A stretch of DNA of 64,000 bases from CAMLQK01 sp035478775 (GCA_035478775.1 DATIJG010000007.1:23570-87569), one strand, 5' to 3'. Shown: positions 43,819 to 52,815, numbered from the stretch's first letter. Notes: generated by a model not told the origin, from the sequence alone. Numbers and translations are program-made.

Positions 43819-44684
43819 TTCATTGCCTCCACGCCAGCGCTAATTTCGGCCAATTCCTGCGTAATTGCCGCCTGGCGGGCGTTATTAAATGCTAAGGTTA
43901 AATCTTCAATTAAGTCTGTGGCGTTATCGGTAGCGCTCTTCATAGCCAACATGCGCATGGAATGTTCCGAGGCAATGGCGTCCAAAAATGCTTGGTACAC
44001 TTGAGATTCTAATAATTGCATGGCAGCGGCGCGTAGTAGTGTTTCGGCCGACGGCTCAATTTCGGCACGGGCTAATTCGTCGCTCATTTTGGCCTCTTGG
44101 AAGCCAGCAGGCAATAGACGCTGCGCTTCAACCTGTTGCGACACGGTTGAAATAAAATGCGTAAAAATCATGTCTACGGCATCGGCTTCGCTGTTAGCAA
44201 ACATACCGACCGTGCTGGTAATAACCGGACGAAGCTGGTCGATATCTGGGCGGTCGGGGAATTCCTGGTAAGCGCCCAAAACGTTCAGGCCAACGACGTG
44301 CGAAGCGGCTTGCGCTGCCTTGCGGCCAATACAAATAACGGAGGTCTTAATACCTTTTTGGCGGTCGACTTGCACTTCTTGTAACATACGCCGGATAACG
44401 TTGCCGTCGTATGCACCGGCTAGGCCAAGGTCGCTCGTAATTACAATTAGCAAGCGGTGTTTAACTGGGCGCTCGGTGAACAGTTTAAGCTCACTTTCGT
44501 CAGCCGCCAATTGGCGCAAACGGGTTAGGATTTCACGCGCCAGGCTGGCATACGCCGTTGGACCGACAGCAGCCTCTTGGGCACGGCGCAATTTGCTGGC
44601 CGAGACCAGTTGCATCGCGCGCGTAATCTGCTTGGTGTTTTTTACCGAACCGATGCGCTGCTTAATTTGTTGACGACTAGCCAT
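43815..44684 (-). CDS. atpG: ATP synthase F1 subunit gamma
   Basis: The 289-residue rotor shaft has the conserved N-terminus RQQIKQRIGSVKNTKQITRA and the C-terminal SATDNATDLIEDLTLAFNNA followed by RQAAITQELAEI, as in all gamma subunits. Gene order A-G-(extra)-D is otherwise standard. It starts 5 nt after atpA. Confidence 0.98.
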   Translation of the reverse strand: MASRQQIKQRIGSVKNTKQITRAMQLVSASKLRRAQEAAVGPTAYASLAREILTRLRQLAADESELKLFTERPVKHRLLIVITSDLGLAGAYDGNVIRRMLQEVQVDRQKGIKTSVICIGRKAAQAASHVVGLNVLGAYQEFPDRPDIDQLRPVITSTVGMFANSEADAVDMIFTHFISTVSQQVEAQRLLPAGFQEAKMSDELARAEIEPSAETLLRAAAMQLLESQVYQAFLDAIASEHSMRMLAMKSATDNATDLIEDLTLAFNNARQAAITQELAEISAGVEAMK

Positions 44685-44689
44685 AAAAA

Positions 44690-46246
44690 TTACGCCTTCT
44701 TTTCAACCTTTTTAGCTTTGGCACTGTAACTTTGGGCAACTTTTTCGCCCACTTTTACAACCACCTTTTGCGCATCGTCAGTTGGTTTATCGCCACTGTT
44801 CAGTGCTTTCATGATGTCGTGATGATCGGTAGCAAGCGCGTGTAAAAGCTCGCTTTGGGCATCTTTAATTTTTTCAAGTGGCACGTTGTCGAAGGCACCT
44901 TCGTTTGCAGCCATTAGGCTGGCAGTTTGCTCGGCAATGCTAAGCGGGCTATATTGTTTTTGCTTCAAGAGTTCGGTTAAACGCTGACCGCGTTCAATGC
45001 GGTGCTTGGTTTCGGCGTCAAGGTCGGTAGAGAACTGGGCAAACGATGCCAATTCGCGGAACTGTGCCAGCGACAACTTAAGGCCGCCAGAAACACTTTT
45101 AACAGCTTTGGTTTGTGCTGCGCCACCTACGCGCGACACCGACAAACCAACCGAGATTGCCGGGCGGATACCTTGGTAAAACAAGTTGGTTTCCAAGAAA
45201 ATCTGGCCATCGGTAATAGAAATAACGTTGGTTGGGATGTACGCACTAATGTCACCAGCCTGGGTTTCGATAATCGGCAAGGCAGTCAGCGAACCGGCAC
45301 CCAGCTCGTCGTTTAGTTTAGCGGCGCGTTCTAGCAAGCGCGAGTGCAAGTAAAACACATCGCCAGGATAAGCTTCACGGCCCGGCGGACGGCGCAGCAG
45401 CAGCGACATTTGGCGATAGGCAACGGCATGCTTGGAAAGGTCATCATAAATAATAAGCGCGTGCTGGCTGTTGTCGCGGAAGTATTCGCCCATAGCCGCA
45501 CCAGCGTACGGTGCCAAATACAGCAACGGCGCCGGGTCGGCCGGAGAAGTCGCCACCACAATGGTTTGATCCATTACGCCTTCGCGCTTGAGGCGCTCAA
45601 CGAGTGCAGCAACCTTTGAAGATTTCTGGCCGATGGCAACATACACGTTGACCACGCCAGTGGCTTGTTTAGCCTGGTTAATCATGGTGTCGATGGCAAT
45701 TGCGGTTTTACCGGTTTGGCGGTCACCGATAATAAGTTCACGCTGGCCACGGCCGATCGGCACCATGGCGTCGATCGCCAAAATACCGGTCATGAGCGGT
45801 TCGTGCACGCTTTTACGATCCATAACGCCAGGAGCAGGGCGCTCGATAAAACCGTATTGCTTAGCGCCGATCGCGCCTTTGCCGTCGAGCGGGCGGCCAA
45901 GCGGGTCAACCACGCGGCCGACAAGCTCGGGGCCGATAGGCACACGCAGTACCTCACCGGTTAAGGTGACTTTTGCACCGGCCACAACCGCTGCGTCGTC
46001 ACCTAAAAGTACAGCGCCGATTTCGTCTTCGAGCAGGTTCAGCACAAAAGCTTCAACCTTGCCGCCGCCGATGGCTTCGATTTCGAGTACTTCGTTATAG
46101 CCAGCGCTGGTCAAACCGTAAATCCAGGCTACGCCGTCACCAACGCGGGTTACGATACCCGCTTCTTCTAAACCTTTGGTAGCGCGCAAGCTTTCAATCG
46201 CTTCACGCAGCTCGTTTGATAAATCTTGTATGCTCAAATCGCTCAT
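44690..46246 (-). CDS. atpA: ATP synthase F1 subunit alpha
   Basis: The 518-residue subunit has Walker A GDRQTGKT (174-181) and the nucleotide-binding and DELSEED-equivalent regions in order. It ends in a lysine-rich tail (SYSAKAKKVEKKA) slightly longer than usual. It forms the alpha3beta3 head with AtpD. Confidence 0.98.
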   Translation of the reverse strand: MSDLSIQDLSNELREAIESLRATKGLEEAGIVTRVGDGVAWIYGLTSAGYNEVLEIEAIGGGKVEAFVLNLLEDEIGAVLLGDDAAVVAGAKVTLTGEVLRVPIGPELVGRVVDPLGRPLDGKGAIGAKQYGFIERPAPGVMDRKSVHEPLMTGILAIDAMVPIGRGQRELIIGDRQTGKTAIAIDTMINQAKQATGVVNVYVAIGQKSSKVAALVERLKREGVMDQTIVVATSPADPAPLLYLAPYAGAAMGEYFRDNSQHALIIYDDLSKHAVAYRQMSLLLRRPPGREAYPGDVFYLHSRLLERAAKLNDELGAGSLTALPIIETQAGDISAYIPTNVISITDGQIFLETNLFYQGIRPAISVGLSVSRVGGAAQTKAVKSVSGGLKLSLAQFRELASFAQFSTDLDAETKHRIERGQRLTELLKQKQYSPLSIAEQTASLMAANEGAFDNVPLEKIKDAQSELLHALATDHHDIMKALNSGDKPTDDAQKVVVKVGEKVAQSYSAKAKKVEKKA

Positions 46247-46278
46247 GTTATTCTCAATTATCTCCTTGTTTTGCCAAA

Positions 46279-46674
46279 TTATAGGCTTGCCACCTGGTTA
46301 AGCCGCGTGCGCACGCTGGCGTCTAATGTCGCGCTATTAGCCTGAGCTACGAAGCCGCCGAGCAAGTCGGGGTCAACATTTTCAGTAAGCACCACATGTT
46401 TGGCTTCGAGCGCTTCGCGCAGCATTGCTGTTATGTCGGTGCGCATTGCGCTACTTAATGGGCGCGCGGTTGTCACATCAACCAGCATCTCACCGGTCAG
46501 TGCAGAGATTTCCCGCAGGGTATCGTTAATAACCAAATCAACCGAGGCTACAAGCTTGTTTTCTAAAATATAAGCCGCGAGTACCTTCAGCCAGTGCTGG
46601 CTACGGTTTGGTTCGGCCACAAGTTTTTGGGCAATGGTTTTGGTGATTATTCGGCGGGAAAATTTTTGGCTCAT
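46279..46674 (-). CDS. atpH: ATP synthase subunit delta, short form
   Basis: At 131 residues it is clearly shorter than usual delta (~175-180). The C-terminal part that binds subunit b is present (TENVDPDLLGGFVAQANSAT followed by LDASVRTRLNQV), while the N-terminal six-helix domain that caps alpha is reduced. It starts 6 nt after atpF. Confidence 0.88.
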   Translation of the reverse strand: MSQKFSRRIITKTIAQKLVAEPNRSQHWLKVLAAYILENKLVASVDLVINDTLREISALTGEMLVDVTTARPLSSAMRTDITAMLREALEAKHVVLTENVDPDLLGGFVAQANSATLDASVRTRLNQVASL

Positions 46675-46680
46675 AGCTTT

Positions 46681-47208
46681 TTATGCGCGCTCCTTTTGAA
46701 GAGCTTTTTTAATCAGGCCAGCATCTTTATGCTCGTCCAGTTTTTCATTAATGACTTGCTCGGTTGCACTTACGACAAGCTTGAGCGTGTCGGCCTTAAG
46801 GGCTTCGCGCGCTTTGCGCACATCGGCATCAAGCTGGGCGCGAGCGTCAGTAACAATTTGTTCGGCACGAACCTTGGCTTTTGCTTCAGCATCGGCAATC
46901 ATGGCGCCGCTTTCTTGGTGGGAACGGGCCAAAATATCATCGGCGTCTTTACGGGCTTGGGCGAGCAGGTCTTCGACTCTAGTCTCGGCCTCTTCTAACA
47001 CGGCTTGCGACTTTTTAGCCTCTTCTAGGCCTGCTTCAATCTGTTCGCGACGGGTATCGATGGCTTTAATAAGTACCGGGTACACCCATTTCGCCAAGAT
47101 CCATACCAAGATTAAGAACGCTACACCTTGCTCAACAAGTAATTTTACGTTGAGGCCAAGTGCTTCGAACAAACTAGGTGAATTGGTGGTTGCTAAAAAT
47201 ATATGCAT
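46681..47208 (-). CDS. atpF: ATP synthase Fo subunit b
   Basis: A 175-residue stator protein: membrane helix near residues 22-45 (QGVAFLILVWILAKWVYPVL), then a long charged helix (EEAKKSQAVLEEAETRVEDL onward) that forms the dimeric stalk. Normal length. It follows atpE by 25 nt. Confidence 0.96.
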   Translation of the reverse strand: MHIFLATTNSPSLFEALGLNVKLLVEQGVAFLILVWILAKWVYPVLIKAIDTRREQIEAGLEEAKKSQAVLEEAETRVEDLLAQARKDADDILARSHQESGAMIADAEAKAKVRAEQIVTDARAQLDADVRKAREALKADTLKLVVSATEQVINEKLDEHKDAGLIKKALQKERA

Positions 47209-47233
47209 ACAGGGGAATCCTGAGGTGTATAAA

Positions 47234-47449
47234 CTACTTCAAGAACTTGATAATAAGGGCAACGACCAGACCGATGATCGCTAAAGCGTCAATGAATGAC
47301 ATAGCCACGATCATAAGGGTGCGGATTTTGCCGATTGCTTCTGGGTTGCGGCCAGATGCTTGCATAGCACCCAAACCAACCAACCCTAGGCCAATGCCAC
47401 AAAAACCTGCGGCGATTGCATAGGTCAAACCGAATGCGAGTGAATCCAT
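47234..47449 (-). CDS. atpE: ATP synthase Fo subunit c
   Basis: The 71-residue hairpin has helix 1 with glycine-rich GFCGIGLGLVGLG, the loop GRNPEA, and helix 2 with the ion-carrying acid in MSFIDALAIIGLV (Asp). The glutamine and the Glu-Ser/Thr pair found in sodium-type c subunits are missing, so a proton-driven ring is likely. Confidence 0.97.
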   Translation of the reverse strand: MDSLAFGLTYAIAAGFCGIGLGLVGLGAMQASGRNPEAIGKIRTLMIVAMSFIDALAIIGLVVALIIKFLK

Positions 47450-47504
47450 TTTTATTATTACTCCTTTAATTACAACTTATTTTATATCATATATGGTTTA
47501 TAAA

Positions 47505-48323
47505 CTACTGCGCTTGCGGTTGTATTGGCTCTACTTCGGCAACATCCGACGCAGTGCCGTGCCCGTGGTCTTCCTCGGTGCTCGGCAAGCCTAACGATAT
47601 AAACGCAATAGTCAACATGAAAAATACATACGCCTGTACGGCGCCAACAAAAAGCTCAAGACAGTAAAACAGGGGTAAGGCAAGCGGGGCGGCAAAACTA
47701 GTCAAAAAGGCGATAACGCTCAGCAACACTTCGCCCCCGAACACGTTGCCAAAAATACGGAAGGCCAGAGCGGCGGTGCGCGAAAACTCGGCGATAAACT
47801 CTAAGAAACCCTCGAAGGCATGCATTGGATCTTTGAAAGGGTTCTTAAAATAGCGACCTAGGTTGCCGAAAAAGCCGTGGCGCTTTATAGCCCAGGCTTG
47901 CACCGTTGCCATAGAAATAAGCGCCAACGCAAGCGTAGTGTTGAGGTCGGCTGCCACACCGCGGAACAATTCATGACCGTGATATGTTACTGAGCCGACA
48001 ATCGGCAAAATACCCAGCCAGTTGTTGACTAAAAAGAAGAGCATGAGCGTCACGGCCAAAGGCATTACTTTGCGGGCAATGGCTTTATCGCCGATCACCT
48101 CGACGGTGGTGTCGTATAAATTCTCGAACATCCACAACACCGCGTGCATGGTGCGGCCGCGCTTGTTCTTTTTAACACTGCGCACAGTTGCAAGCAATAG
48201 TGCCAGCAAAGTTACGACACCGATAGCGCCTAACACCTGTGAGTTGGTAACTACGAACGGCCCGATGTGAAACAACGTTTCCGGAGCAATACTAATTTCA
48301 GGGGTAGCTTTTGCGAAAATCAT
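47505..48323 (-). CDS. atpB: ATP synthase Fo subunit a
   Basis: A 272-residue membrane protein with about six helices; the conserved arginine helix is EFSRTAALAFRIFGN, and LELFVGAVQAYVFFML follows. It forms the ion path against the c ring. Its ATG overlaps the atpI stop (ATGA). Confidence 0.97.
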   Translation of the reverse strand: MIFAKATPEISIAPETLFHIGPFVVTNSQVLGAIGVVTLLALLLATVRSVKKNKRGRTMHAVLWMFENLYDTTVEVIGDKAIARKVMPLAVTLMLFFLVNNWLGILPIVGSVTYHGHELFRGVAADLNTTLALALISMATVQAWAIKRHGFFGNLGRYFKNPFKDPMHAFEGFLEFIAEFSRTAALAFRIFGNVFGGEVLLSVIAFLTSFAAPLALPLFYCLELFVGAVQAYVFFMLTIAFISLGLPSTEEDHGHGTASDVAEVEPIQPQAQ

Positions 48324-48583
48324 TGCTGTTCCCTTCGGTTGACGGCCTCGAGCTGCTTCTTAACAAGCAAGCCGGCGCCTGTTAAGCCAATAACCACACC
48401 CAGTAATGTAACCCATGGTGCGCTGCCAATTTTTTTATCTACTATAATTCCAACGCCCGCAAAAACCAGTATAGGCGTAGCGATCCGCCAAGCAGTATCA
48501 AGGAGGTCGACAACAATAGTCCCTAAGACCGAGGGGCTTGGGCCACTCGGAGGTTTAGTCGTCGAAGCGGCGGCTTTGTTCAT
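48320..48583 (-). CDS. atpI: AtpI-like protein, first gene of the ATP synthase operon
   Basis: An 87-residue protein with two membrane helices and the loop IVDKKIGSAPWVTLLG typical of AtpI/ATPase_gene1 proteins, which help assemble the c ring or supply Mg2+. The N-terminus is Pro/Ser-rich. It is preceded by TGTTATAGT with the -10 ending 9 nt before the ATG. Confidence 0.85.
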   Translation of the reverse strand: MNKAAASTTKPPSGPSPSVLGTIVVDLLDTAWRIATPILVFAGVGIIVDKKIGSAPWVTLLGVVIGLTGAGLLVKKQLEAVNRREQQ

Positions 48584-48592
48584 TTCTATCTA

Positions 48593-48598
48593 ACTATA
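48593..48598 (-). promoter_or_regulatory. Promoter (-10) of the ATP synthase operon
   Basis: Minus strand TG-t-TATAGT, an extended -10, ends 9 nt before the atpI start; the operon transcript begins at or a few bases before the ATG. Confidence 0.65.
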
Positions 48599-48682
48599 AC
48601 AGATGTGAGTTTTTGCTGCAAGAGGCCAGTAAACAAATTTTTACACAAAGAAACATGCTATAGAGTTACAGCGTATAAGTGT

Positions 48683-48688
48683 TACACT
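48683..48688 (+). promoter_or_regulatory. -10 box of the glutaredoxin-like gene (leaderless)
   Basis: TACACT, within a small AGTGT-t-ACACT palindrome, ends 6 nt before the ATG at 48695. Confidence 0.5.
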
Positions 48689-48694
48689 ATATGT

Positions 48695-48943
48695 ATGGAC
48701 ACAAAAGTTATTATTTACAGCGCGGATTGGTGCGCGTTTTGCCATGCGGCGAAAGAATATCTCGATAAGCTCGGCGTAAAATATACCGAACGGAATATCG
48801 AAGAAGACCGCACCTTCGCGCAAGAAGCTGTCGATAAATCTCACCAAATGGGCATTCCGGTGCTCGATATTCAAGGCGATATCATCGTAGGCTTCGACCG
48901 CTCGAAAATCGACAACACACTCAAGGCGCATAAACTCATATAA
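48695..48943 (+). CDS. Glutaredoxin/NrdH-like protein
   Basis: The 82-residue thioredoxin-fold protein has the redox motif C13-A-F-C16 in SADWCAFCHAAKEYL and the cis-proline loop MGIPVLDI. It reduces disulfides, for example in ribonucleotide reductase, or acts with peroxidases. The ATG at 48695 is chosen because the -10 box sits 6 nt before it; the upstream extension would run over the promoter. Confidence 0.9.
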   Translation: MDTKVIIYSADWCAFCHAAKEYLDKLGVKYTERNIEEDRTFAQEAVDKSHQMGIPVLDIQGDIIVGFDRSKIDNTLKAHKLI

Positions 48944-49020
48944 GGTGTGTGAGATTTATCAGCTTGTATCTACCTACGAACGCCCTCTATAGTTAGCATA
49001 CAACTAAGGAGGGCAAGACG

Positions 49021-49533
49021 ATGACACGAGACACGCAACCCACATTCGGCTTGATACCGAAGGAAGCTGAAGATCCAAATAATGCAGCGCGAGTCGAACG
49101 GCTCGCGCTTTTTGTTAACGTCGCCCGCAGCAATACTCTAGCGGCAGCGGTGCTGGGCGAGTTTACTTTAAGTAGCCAGGTCGTGGGCGAGCTCGATAAG
49201 CCCCCATATAACGAGATGGCAGGTGACCAGCAATTGTTTAACACGCTCACTTTCGATCAAAAAATGACGTACGCAGCGGCACTCATATTGCATCATAAAG
49301 ATGACGAGGAGGCGCTGTCTGATATAGAAACGACAAAAGCTGTCCGTAAAGAAATTGCAGAAGAGCCTCCAGAGTCAACGTTTCTCGACATAGCCAACCG
49401 GCAAGACCGGCGGCGGTTTATACGCATACAGGTAATAGCCACAGAAATCGGCCAATACGCACAGGGTAACCTTATACAAAATATACCCCCGACACTTGAA
49501 GAGCTACGGCTGCCACCAGCAGAAGCAGCTTAA
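49021..49533 (+). CDS. Protein of unknown function
   Basis: A 170-residue acidic, mostly helical protein (DTQPTFGLIPKEAEDPNN near the start). It has an excellent ribosome site (AAGGAGGG, 7 nt before the ATG) and a TATAGT box at 48988-48993, so it belongs to the minority of leadered genes and may be strongly expressed. No domain recognised. Confidence 0.7.
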   Translation: MTRDTQPTFGLIPKEAEDPNNAARVERLALFVNVARSNTLAAAVLGEFTLSSQVVGELDKPPYNEMAGDQQLFNTLTFDQKMTYAAALILHHKDDEEALSDIETTKAVRKEIAEEPPESTFLDIANRQDRRRFIRIQVIATEIGQYAQGNLIQNIPPTLEELRLPPAEAA

Positions 49534-49566
49534 TATTACAGAAACGTGCAAAAACACCGCCAAGGC

Positions 49567-49585
49567 TGATATACTCTGATATACT
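49567..49585 (+). promoter_or_regulatory. Tandem -10 elements before cobO
   Basis: TGATATACT occurs twice, 10 bp apart (49567-49575 and 49577-49585). The second ends 6 nt before the ATG and serves leaderless transcription; the first would give a 10-nt leader. Confidence 0.6.
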
Positions 49586-49591
49586 AGCGCC

Positions 49592-50161
49592 ATGGCATTC
49601 GAGGACTACAAAACCAAAGAATCAGTTGTAGTAGTGTACACGGGAGAGGGCAAGGGCAAAACCAGCGCCGGTATGGGGCTTTTGGTACGGGCGCTTGGAA
49701 ACCGTTGGAACGTGGCATTTATCCAATTCATTAAATATTGGGGCGTCGGCGAGCATGTGTTTATCCGCGACATCATGCCCTTGTTCAAAGAGCAACTGCG
49801 TTTTTATAAAGGCGGCAAAGGTTTTTACAACGCCGGGGATTTAAGCGCCGAGGCAATTACCCCCGAACAACATAAGCAAGCGGCGGCCGAAACGTACAAA
49901 GAAGCCCTAGCGTGTGCCACCAATGGCAAATACGATTTAGTCATTTGCGACGAAATCAACAATGCTGTACATGACAAGCTGTTACCGAAAAGCGCGCTGC
50001 GCGATCTTATTACCAAGCGTGCTCCGGGCACCAGCTTATGTTTTACCGGCCGCGATTTTCCAGAAAGTTTGTTGCCGCTCGTCGACATCGCCACGAACAT
50101 GACCAAAATTAAGCACCATTTTGATGACAAATATCTTGCCAACAAGGGCATTGATTTTTAA
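49592..50161 (+). CDS. cobO: Cob(I)alamin adenosyltransferase (CobO/BtuR type)
   Basis: The 189-residue protein has the P-loop GEGKGKT (18-24), VAFIQFIKYW, and LVICDEINNAVHDKLL, the pattern of CobA/CobO/BtuR enzymes that add the adenosyl group to corrinoids. With no cobalamin biosynthesis genes in view, it would serve salvage, for example for a B12-dependent ribonucleotide reductase. It is a single gene with its own promoter. Confidence 0.92.
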   Translation: MAFEDYKTKESVVVVYTGEGKGKTSAGMGLLVRALGNRWNVAFIQFIKYWGVGEHVFIRDIMPLFKEQLRFYKGGKGFYNAGDLSAEAITPEQHKQAAAETYKEALACATNGKYDLVICDEINNAVHDKLLPKSALRDLITKRAPGTSLCFTGRDFPESLLPLVDIATNMTKIKHHFDDKYLANKGIDF

Positions 50162-50220
50162 AAGCAACCCGCACGGCTTTACTGTTAAATAAACTCTTTT
50201 TTACTTCTTAAAATTAGGGT

Positions 50221-50248
50221 TTGACTTTTAGGTAACCTGCACTATAAT
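50221..50248 (+). promoter_or_regulatory. Full promoter of the nuclease gene
   Basis: TTGACT (50221-50226), a 16-nt spacer and TATAAT (50243-50248), with the ATG 9 nt further on. One of the few places with a clear -35 box. Confidence 0.75.
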
Positions 50249-50257
50249 GACGCCAGC

Positions 50258-50842
50258 ATGAAACACATGAGGGCATATAAGCGGCACTATTCTATTGCGG
50301 GTATTGTACTAGCGATAGTCTTCGGTGTATTGCAGTATACACATACACTAAAGCCAGGCGGCGAGGTACCGATACTCGCTGGCACATACGCTATCGACCA
50401 CTTTATAGATGGCGATACCATTGCCGTTAAAATGAACGGTGCGGTAGAATCGGTGCGTTTTATAGGAGTGGACACTCCCGAAACCCACAAACCCAACACG
50501 CCCGTGCAATGCTACGGCCCGGCAGCCGCAGCATTTACTAAACAACAGATTGGCTCGCAGCGTGTGCGGCTGGTTGCCGACGCACAGAGCACTAATCGTG
50601 ACCGTTACAACCGCTTACTGCGCTACGTTTATTTGCCCAACGGCACGCTGCTGGACCAAGCGTTAGTGGCACAAGGTTACGGGTTTGCCTACGTGCAATT
50701 CCCATTTACTAAATCGGCCAGCTTTACCCAAAGCCAAGAAAATGCGCAAAATAGCCATAAAGGGCTATGGGGAAATTGTGACCCCTATCAAGAAACAGGT
50801 GGCAGATGGCAAACCCAAAATGCCTCAGCTAGCGAAACCTAA
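50258..50842 (+). CDS. Membrane-anchored or exported thermonuclease (SNase family)
   Basis: A 194-residue protein with an N-terminal hydrophobic segment (~12-28) and an SNase domain: FIDGDTIAVKM, VRFIGVDTPETHKP, RDRYNRLLRYVYL and LVAQGYGFAYV contain the catalytic Asp, Arg, Glu and Arg residues of staphylococcal nuclease. It probably degrades DNA/RNA outside the membrane, which for a nucleotide-scavenging CPR cell would supply nucleotides. Two cysteines (QCYGP, GNCDP) could form a disulfide. Confidence 0.93.
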   Translation: MKHMRAYKRHYSIAGIVLAIVFGVLQYTHTLKPGGEVPILAGTYAIDHFIDGDTIAVKMNGAVESVRFIGVDTPETHKPNTPVQCYGPAAAAFTKQQIGSQRVRLVADAQSTNRDRYNRLLRYVYLPNGTLLDQALVAQGYGFAYVQFPFTKSASFTQSQENAQNSHKGLWGNCDPYQETGGRWQTQNASASET

Positions 50843-50875
50843 AAGGCCAGTTTGGCATAAAGCCGCTCGTTTACT

Positions 50876-51691
50876 CTAACGGGGCAAAGGTGAGCGACGA
50901 AGCATACGGCGGGCAAGCCAGTCAGCAATTACTAAAACGTATGTCATAACGTACAACCCAAGAACACCGAAAAACCAGCAAATTATCCATGTTAGATAGC
51001 CGTGCAGACGTAATGTGCGCGGCCACCACTGCAGATAGTCCCATAGTTGGTCACGGTTGGTATGTATACGACGCAGCTCGGCATTAGTTTGGATGCGTGT
51101 ATCGTACACAATTTTAAACCCAGCCTGGTGAACGTGCATAGCCAAATCTAGGTCTTCATGGATATCAGTTCGGTTGTGCACACTACTATGCACCACTTGC
51201 CACTGGCTCCTAAGCATTGCCATATTCGACCCCCATAAAGTGTAGTGGCCAGTTAGCAGCCAATTGAGCCGGAAGGCAAGCAGACTGTACGCCCAACTTA
51301 CGATGTGAGGGAACCGTACATTATAAAAAAAACCGCGGCCACTCCAAACTGCATTATAGTTTTCAGGCTGCTCATAAAACGCGGTGATATGTTCCACCCA
51401 ATTTGGCGGCAGAGAAATATCGGCATCGATGCGGCCGATTACATCGCCGCGCACCGCATTAAAACCTACATTGCGAGCAAATACTATACCTTGTTCTTTA
51501 GCTGTCAGCACTCGTACAAAATTAAATTGGCGGGCAATTGCAGTAGTGCCGTCAGTAGAGTTATTGTCTACCAGAATCACCTCAAATGGCGCGACAGTTT
51601 GGCGGGCGATGGCCTGCAGACATGCTTTAACGTGGCGCTCTTCGTTATAGGCTGGTATAACTATACTGACACGTATGTGTTTTTTATTCAC
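50876..51691 (-). CDS. Glycosyltransferase family 2
   Basis: About 271 residues with VSIVIPAYNEERHVKACL at the N-terminus, LVDNNSTDGTT and the DxD motif IGRIDADISLPP, then a C-terminal membrane helix pair (ICWFFGVLGLYVMTYVLVIA). Likely transfers a sugar to a lipid carrier at the inner membrane face. TACAAT on the minus strand (51704-51699) lies 7 nt before the GTG at 51691; the in-frame GTG at 51697 is too close to it to be transcribed. Divergent from the glycoside hydrolase gene with 25 bp between the starts. Confidence 0.92.
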   Translation of the reverse strand: MNKKHIRVSIVIPAYNEERHVKACLQAIARQTVAPFEVILVDNNSTDGTTAIARQFNFVRVLTAKEQGIVFARNVGFNAVRGDVIGRIDADISLPPNWVEHITAFYEQPENYNAVWSGRGFFYNVRFPHIVSWAYSLLAFRLNWLLTGHYTLWGSNMAMLRSQWQVVHSSVHNRTDIHEDLDLAMHVHQAGFKIVYDTRIQTNAELRRIHTNRDQLWDYLQWWPRTLRLHGYLTWIICWFFGVLGLYVMTYVLVIADWLARRMLRRSPLPR

Positions 51692-51698
51692 TTTCACT

Positions 51699-51708
51699 AT
51701 TGTATCGT
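51699..51708. promoter_or_regulatory. Overlapping divergent -10 boxes
   Basis: ATTGTATCGT holds TACAAT on the minus strand (7 nt from the glycosyltransferase start) and TATCGT on the plus strand (8 nt from the hydrolase start). Both genes would be leaderless and mutually exclusive. Confidence 0.5.
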
Positions 51709-51716
51709 AAATTTAT

Positions 51717-52814
51717 ATGGTTACATCATATTTCAAGAAACTGAAAAGCGCCCTGAAAAAGGCATGGAACTGGTGCGGACGTTTTTGGCGCTTTAGCTTG
51801 TGGCACAAAATTATCATAATAAGCTTGTGCCTTTTTGCCGTACTTATAGGTACGATGTATGGCATCGCCCAGTGGTATATCGCCAGCCAAAACTCTAAAC
51901 CGTTGGTTATCGGCACTACATTTATTCCGGCCTACGCGCAAAGCTTGGGCATCGACCCAGAAGCTACCATGGACGCGCTGATTAACCAAGTGGGCGTTAA
52001 GCATTTCCGCTTAGTCAGTTATTGGGACGAGCTAGAGCCGACCAAAGGTGTCTACGATTTCAGTAGCCTGGATTGGCAATTCCAAAAAGCCGAGGCGGCT
52101 CATGCAAAAATCAGCTTAGCGTTAGGCTTGCGCCAACCACGGTGGCCAGAATGTCACATGCCGACTTGGGCAGCAAATGAATCTGATGATGTTTGGCAAC
52201 CGCAGCTCAACAATTTTATACAAGCCGTGGTAAACCATTACAAAAATTCGCCGAGCTTAGAAAGTTACCAGCTTGAAAACGAATACTTTTTGCAAGGCTT
52301 TGGTACGTGCACTAACTTTAGCCGCAGCCGTTTAGTAAGCGAGTACAACCTGGTAAAACGAACCGATCCACGCCACACGGTAATTGTGTCGCGCAGCGAT
52401 AACGCCATCGGCATAGCCACCAAGGCACCCACGCCAGACGAATATGGCATTTCCATTTACAAGCGGGTATGGAGCCAGCCGATTGGCCGCTACCTGGAAT
52501 ACCCGTTTCCAGCGTGGTATTACGCCTTTGTTGCCGGCTGGCAGAAGTTATCTAACGGCAACGACACTATAATCCACGAGCTTCAAGCCGAAGCGTGGCC
52601 GCCATCAGGGCAAAGTATTCCGGCAACTAGTCTAGCCGAGCAAAATAAGTCATTCGATGCAAAGCGGTTTGAAAGCCGCGTGAAATACGGCGAAGCTACT
52701 GGCATGCGTACTATGTATTTATGGGGCAGCGAGTACTGGTACTACCGCTTAACTGTGCTGCACGACCCCAGCCTTTGGAACGTCGCCAAGCAAACGTTCA
52801 AACAGAGCAGTTAA
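51717..52814 (+). CDS. Membrane-anchored glycoside hydrolase (TIM-barrel)
   Basis: The 365-residue protein has a basic N-terminus, one membrane helix (~31-52) and an outer (beta/alpha)8-type domain. VKHFRLVSYWDELEPTKGVY opens the barrel, YQLENEYF (N188-E189) gives the acid/base glutamate of clan GH-A and HELQAEAWP (E288 or E292) the nucleophile candidate. Clan GH-A is likely, family (for example GH39/GH42-like) uncertain. It may trim glycans on the own or host surface. Confidence 0.82.
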   Translation: MVTSYFKKLKSALKKAWNWCGRFWRFSLWHKIIIISLCLFAVLIGTMYGIAQWYIASQNSKPLVIGTTFIPAYAQSLGIDPEATMDALINQVGVKHFRLVSYWDELEPTKGVYDFSSLDWQFQKAEAAHAKISLALGLRQPRWPECHMPTWAANESDDVWQPQLNNFIQAVVNHYKNSPSLESYQLENEYFLQGFGTCTNFSRSRLVSEYNLVKRTDPRHTVIVSRSDNAIGIATKAPTPDEYGISIYKRVWSQPIGRYLEYPFPAWYYAFVAGWQKLSNGNDTIIHELQAEAWPPSGQSIPATSLAEQNKSFDAKRFESRVKYGEATGMRTMYLWGSEYWYYRLTVLHDPSLWNVAKQTFKQSS

Positions 52815-52815
52815 C

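Noticed and set aside
47234..47449. Sodium-driven c ring
   Set aside because: The glutamine in helix 1 and the Glu-Ser/Thr pair in helix 2 that bind sodium are missing; the acid is Asp followed by Ala.
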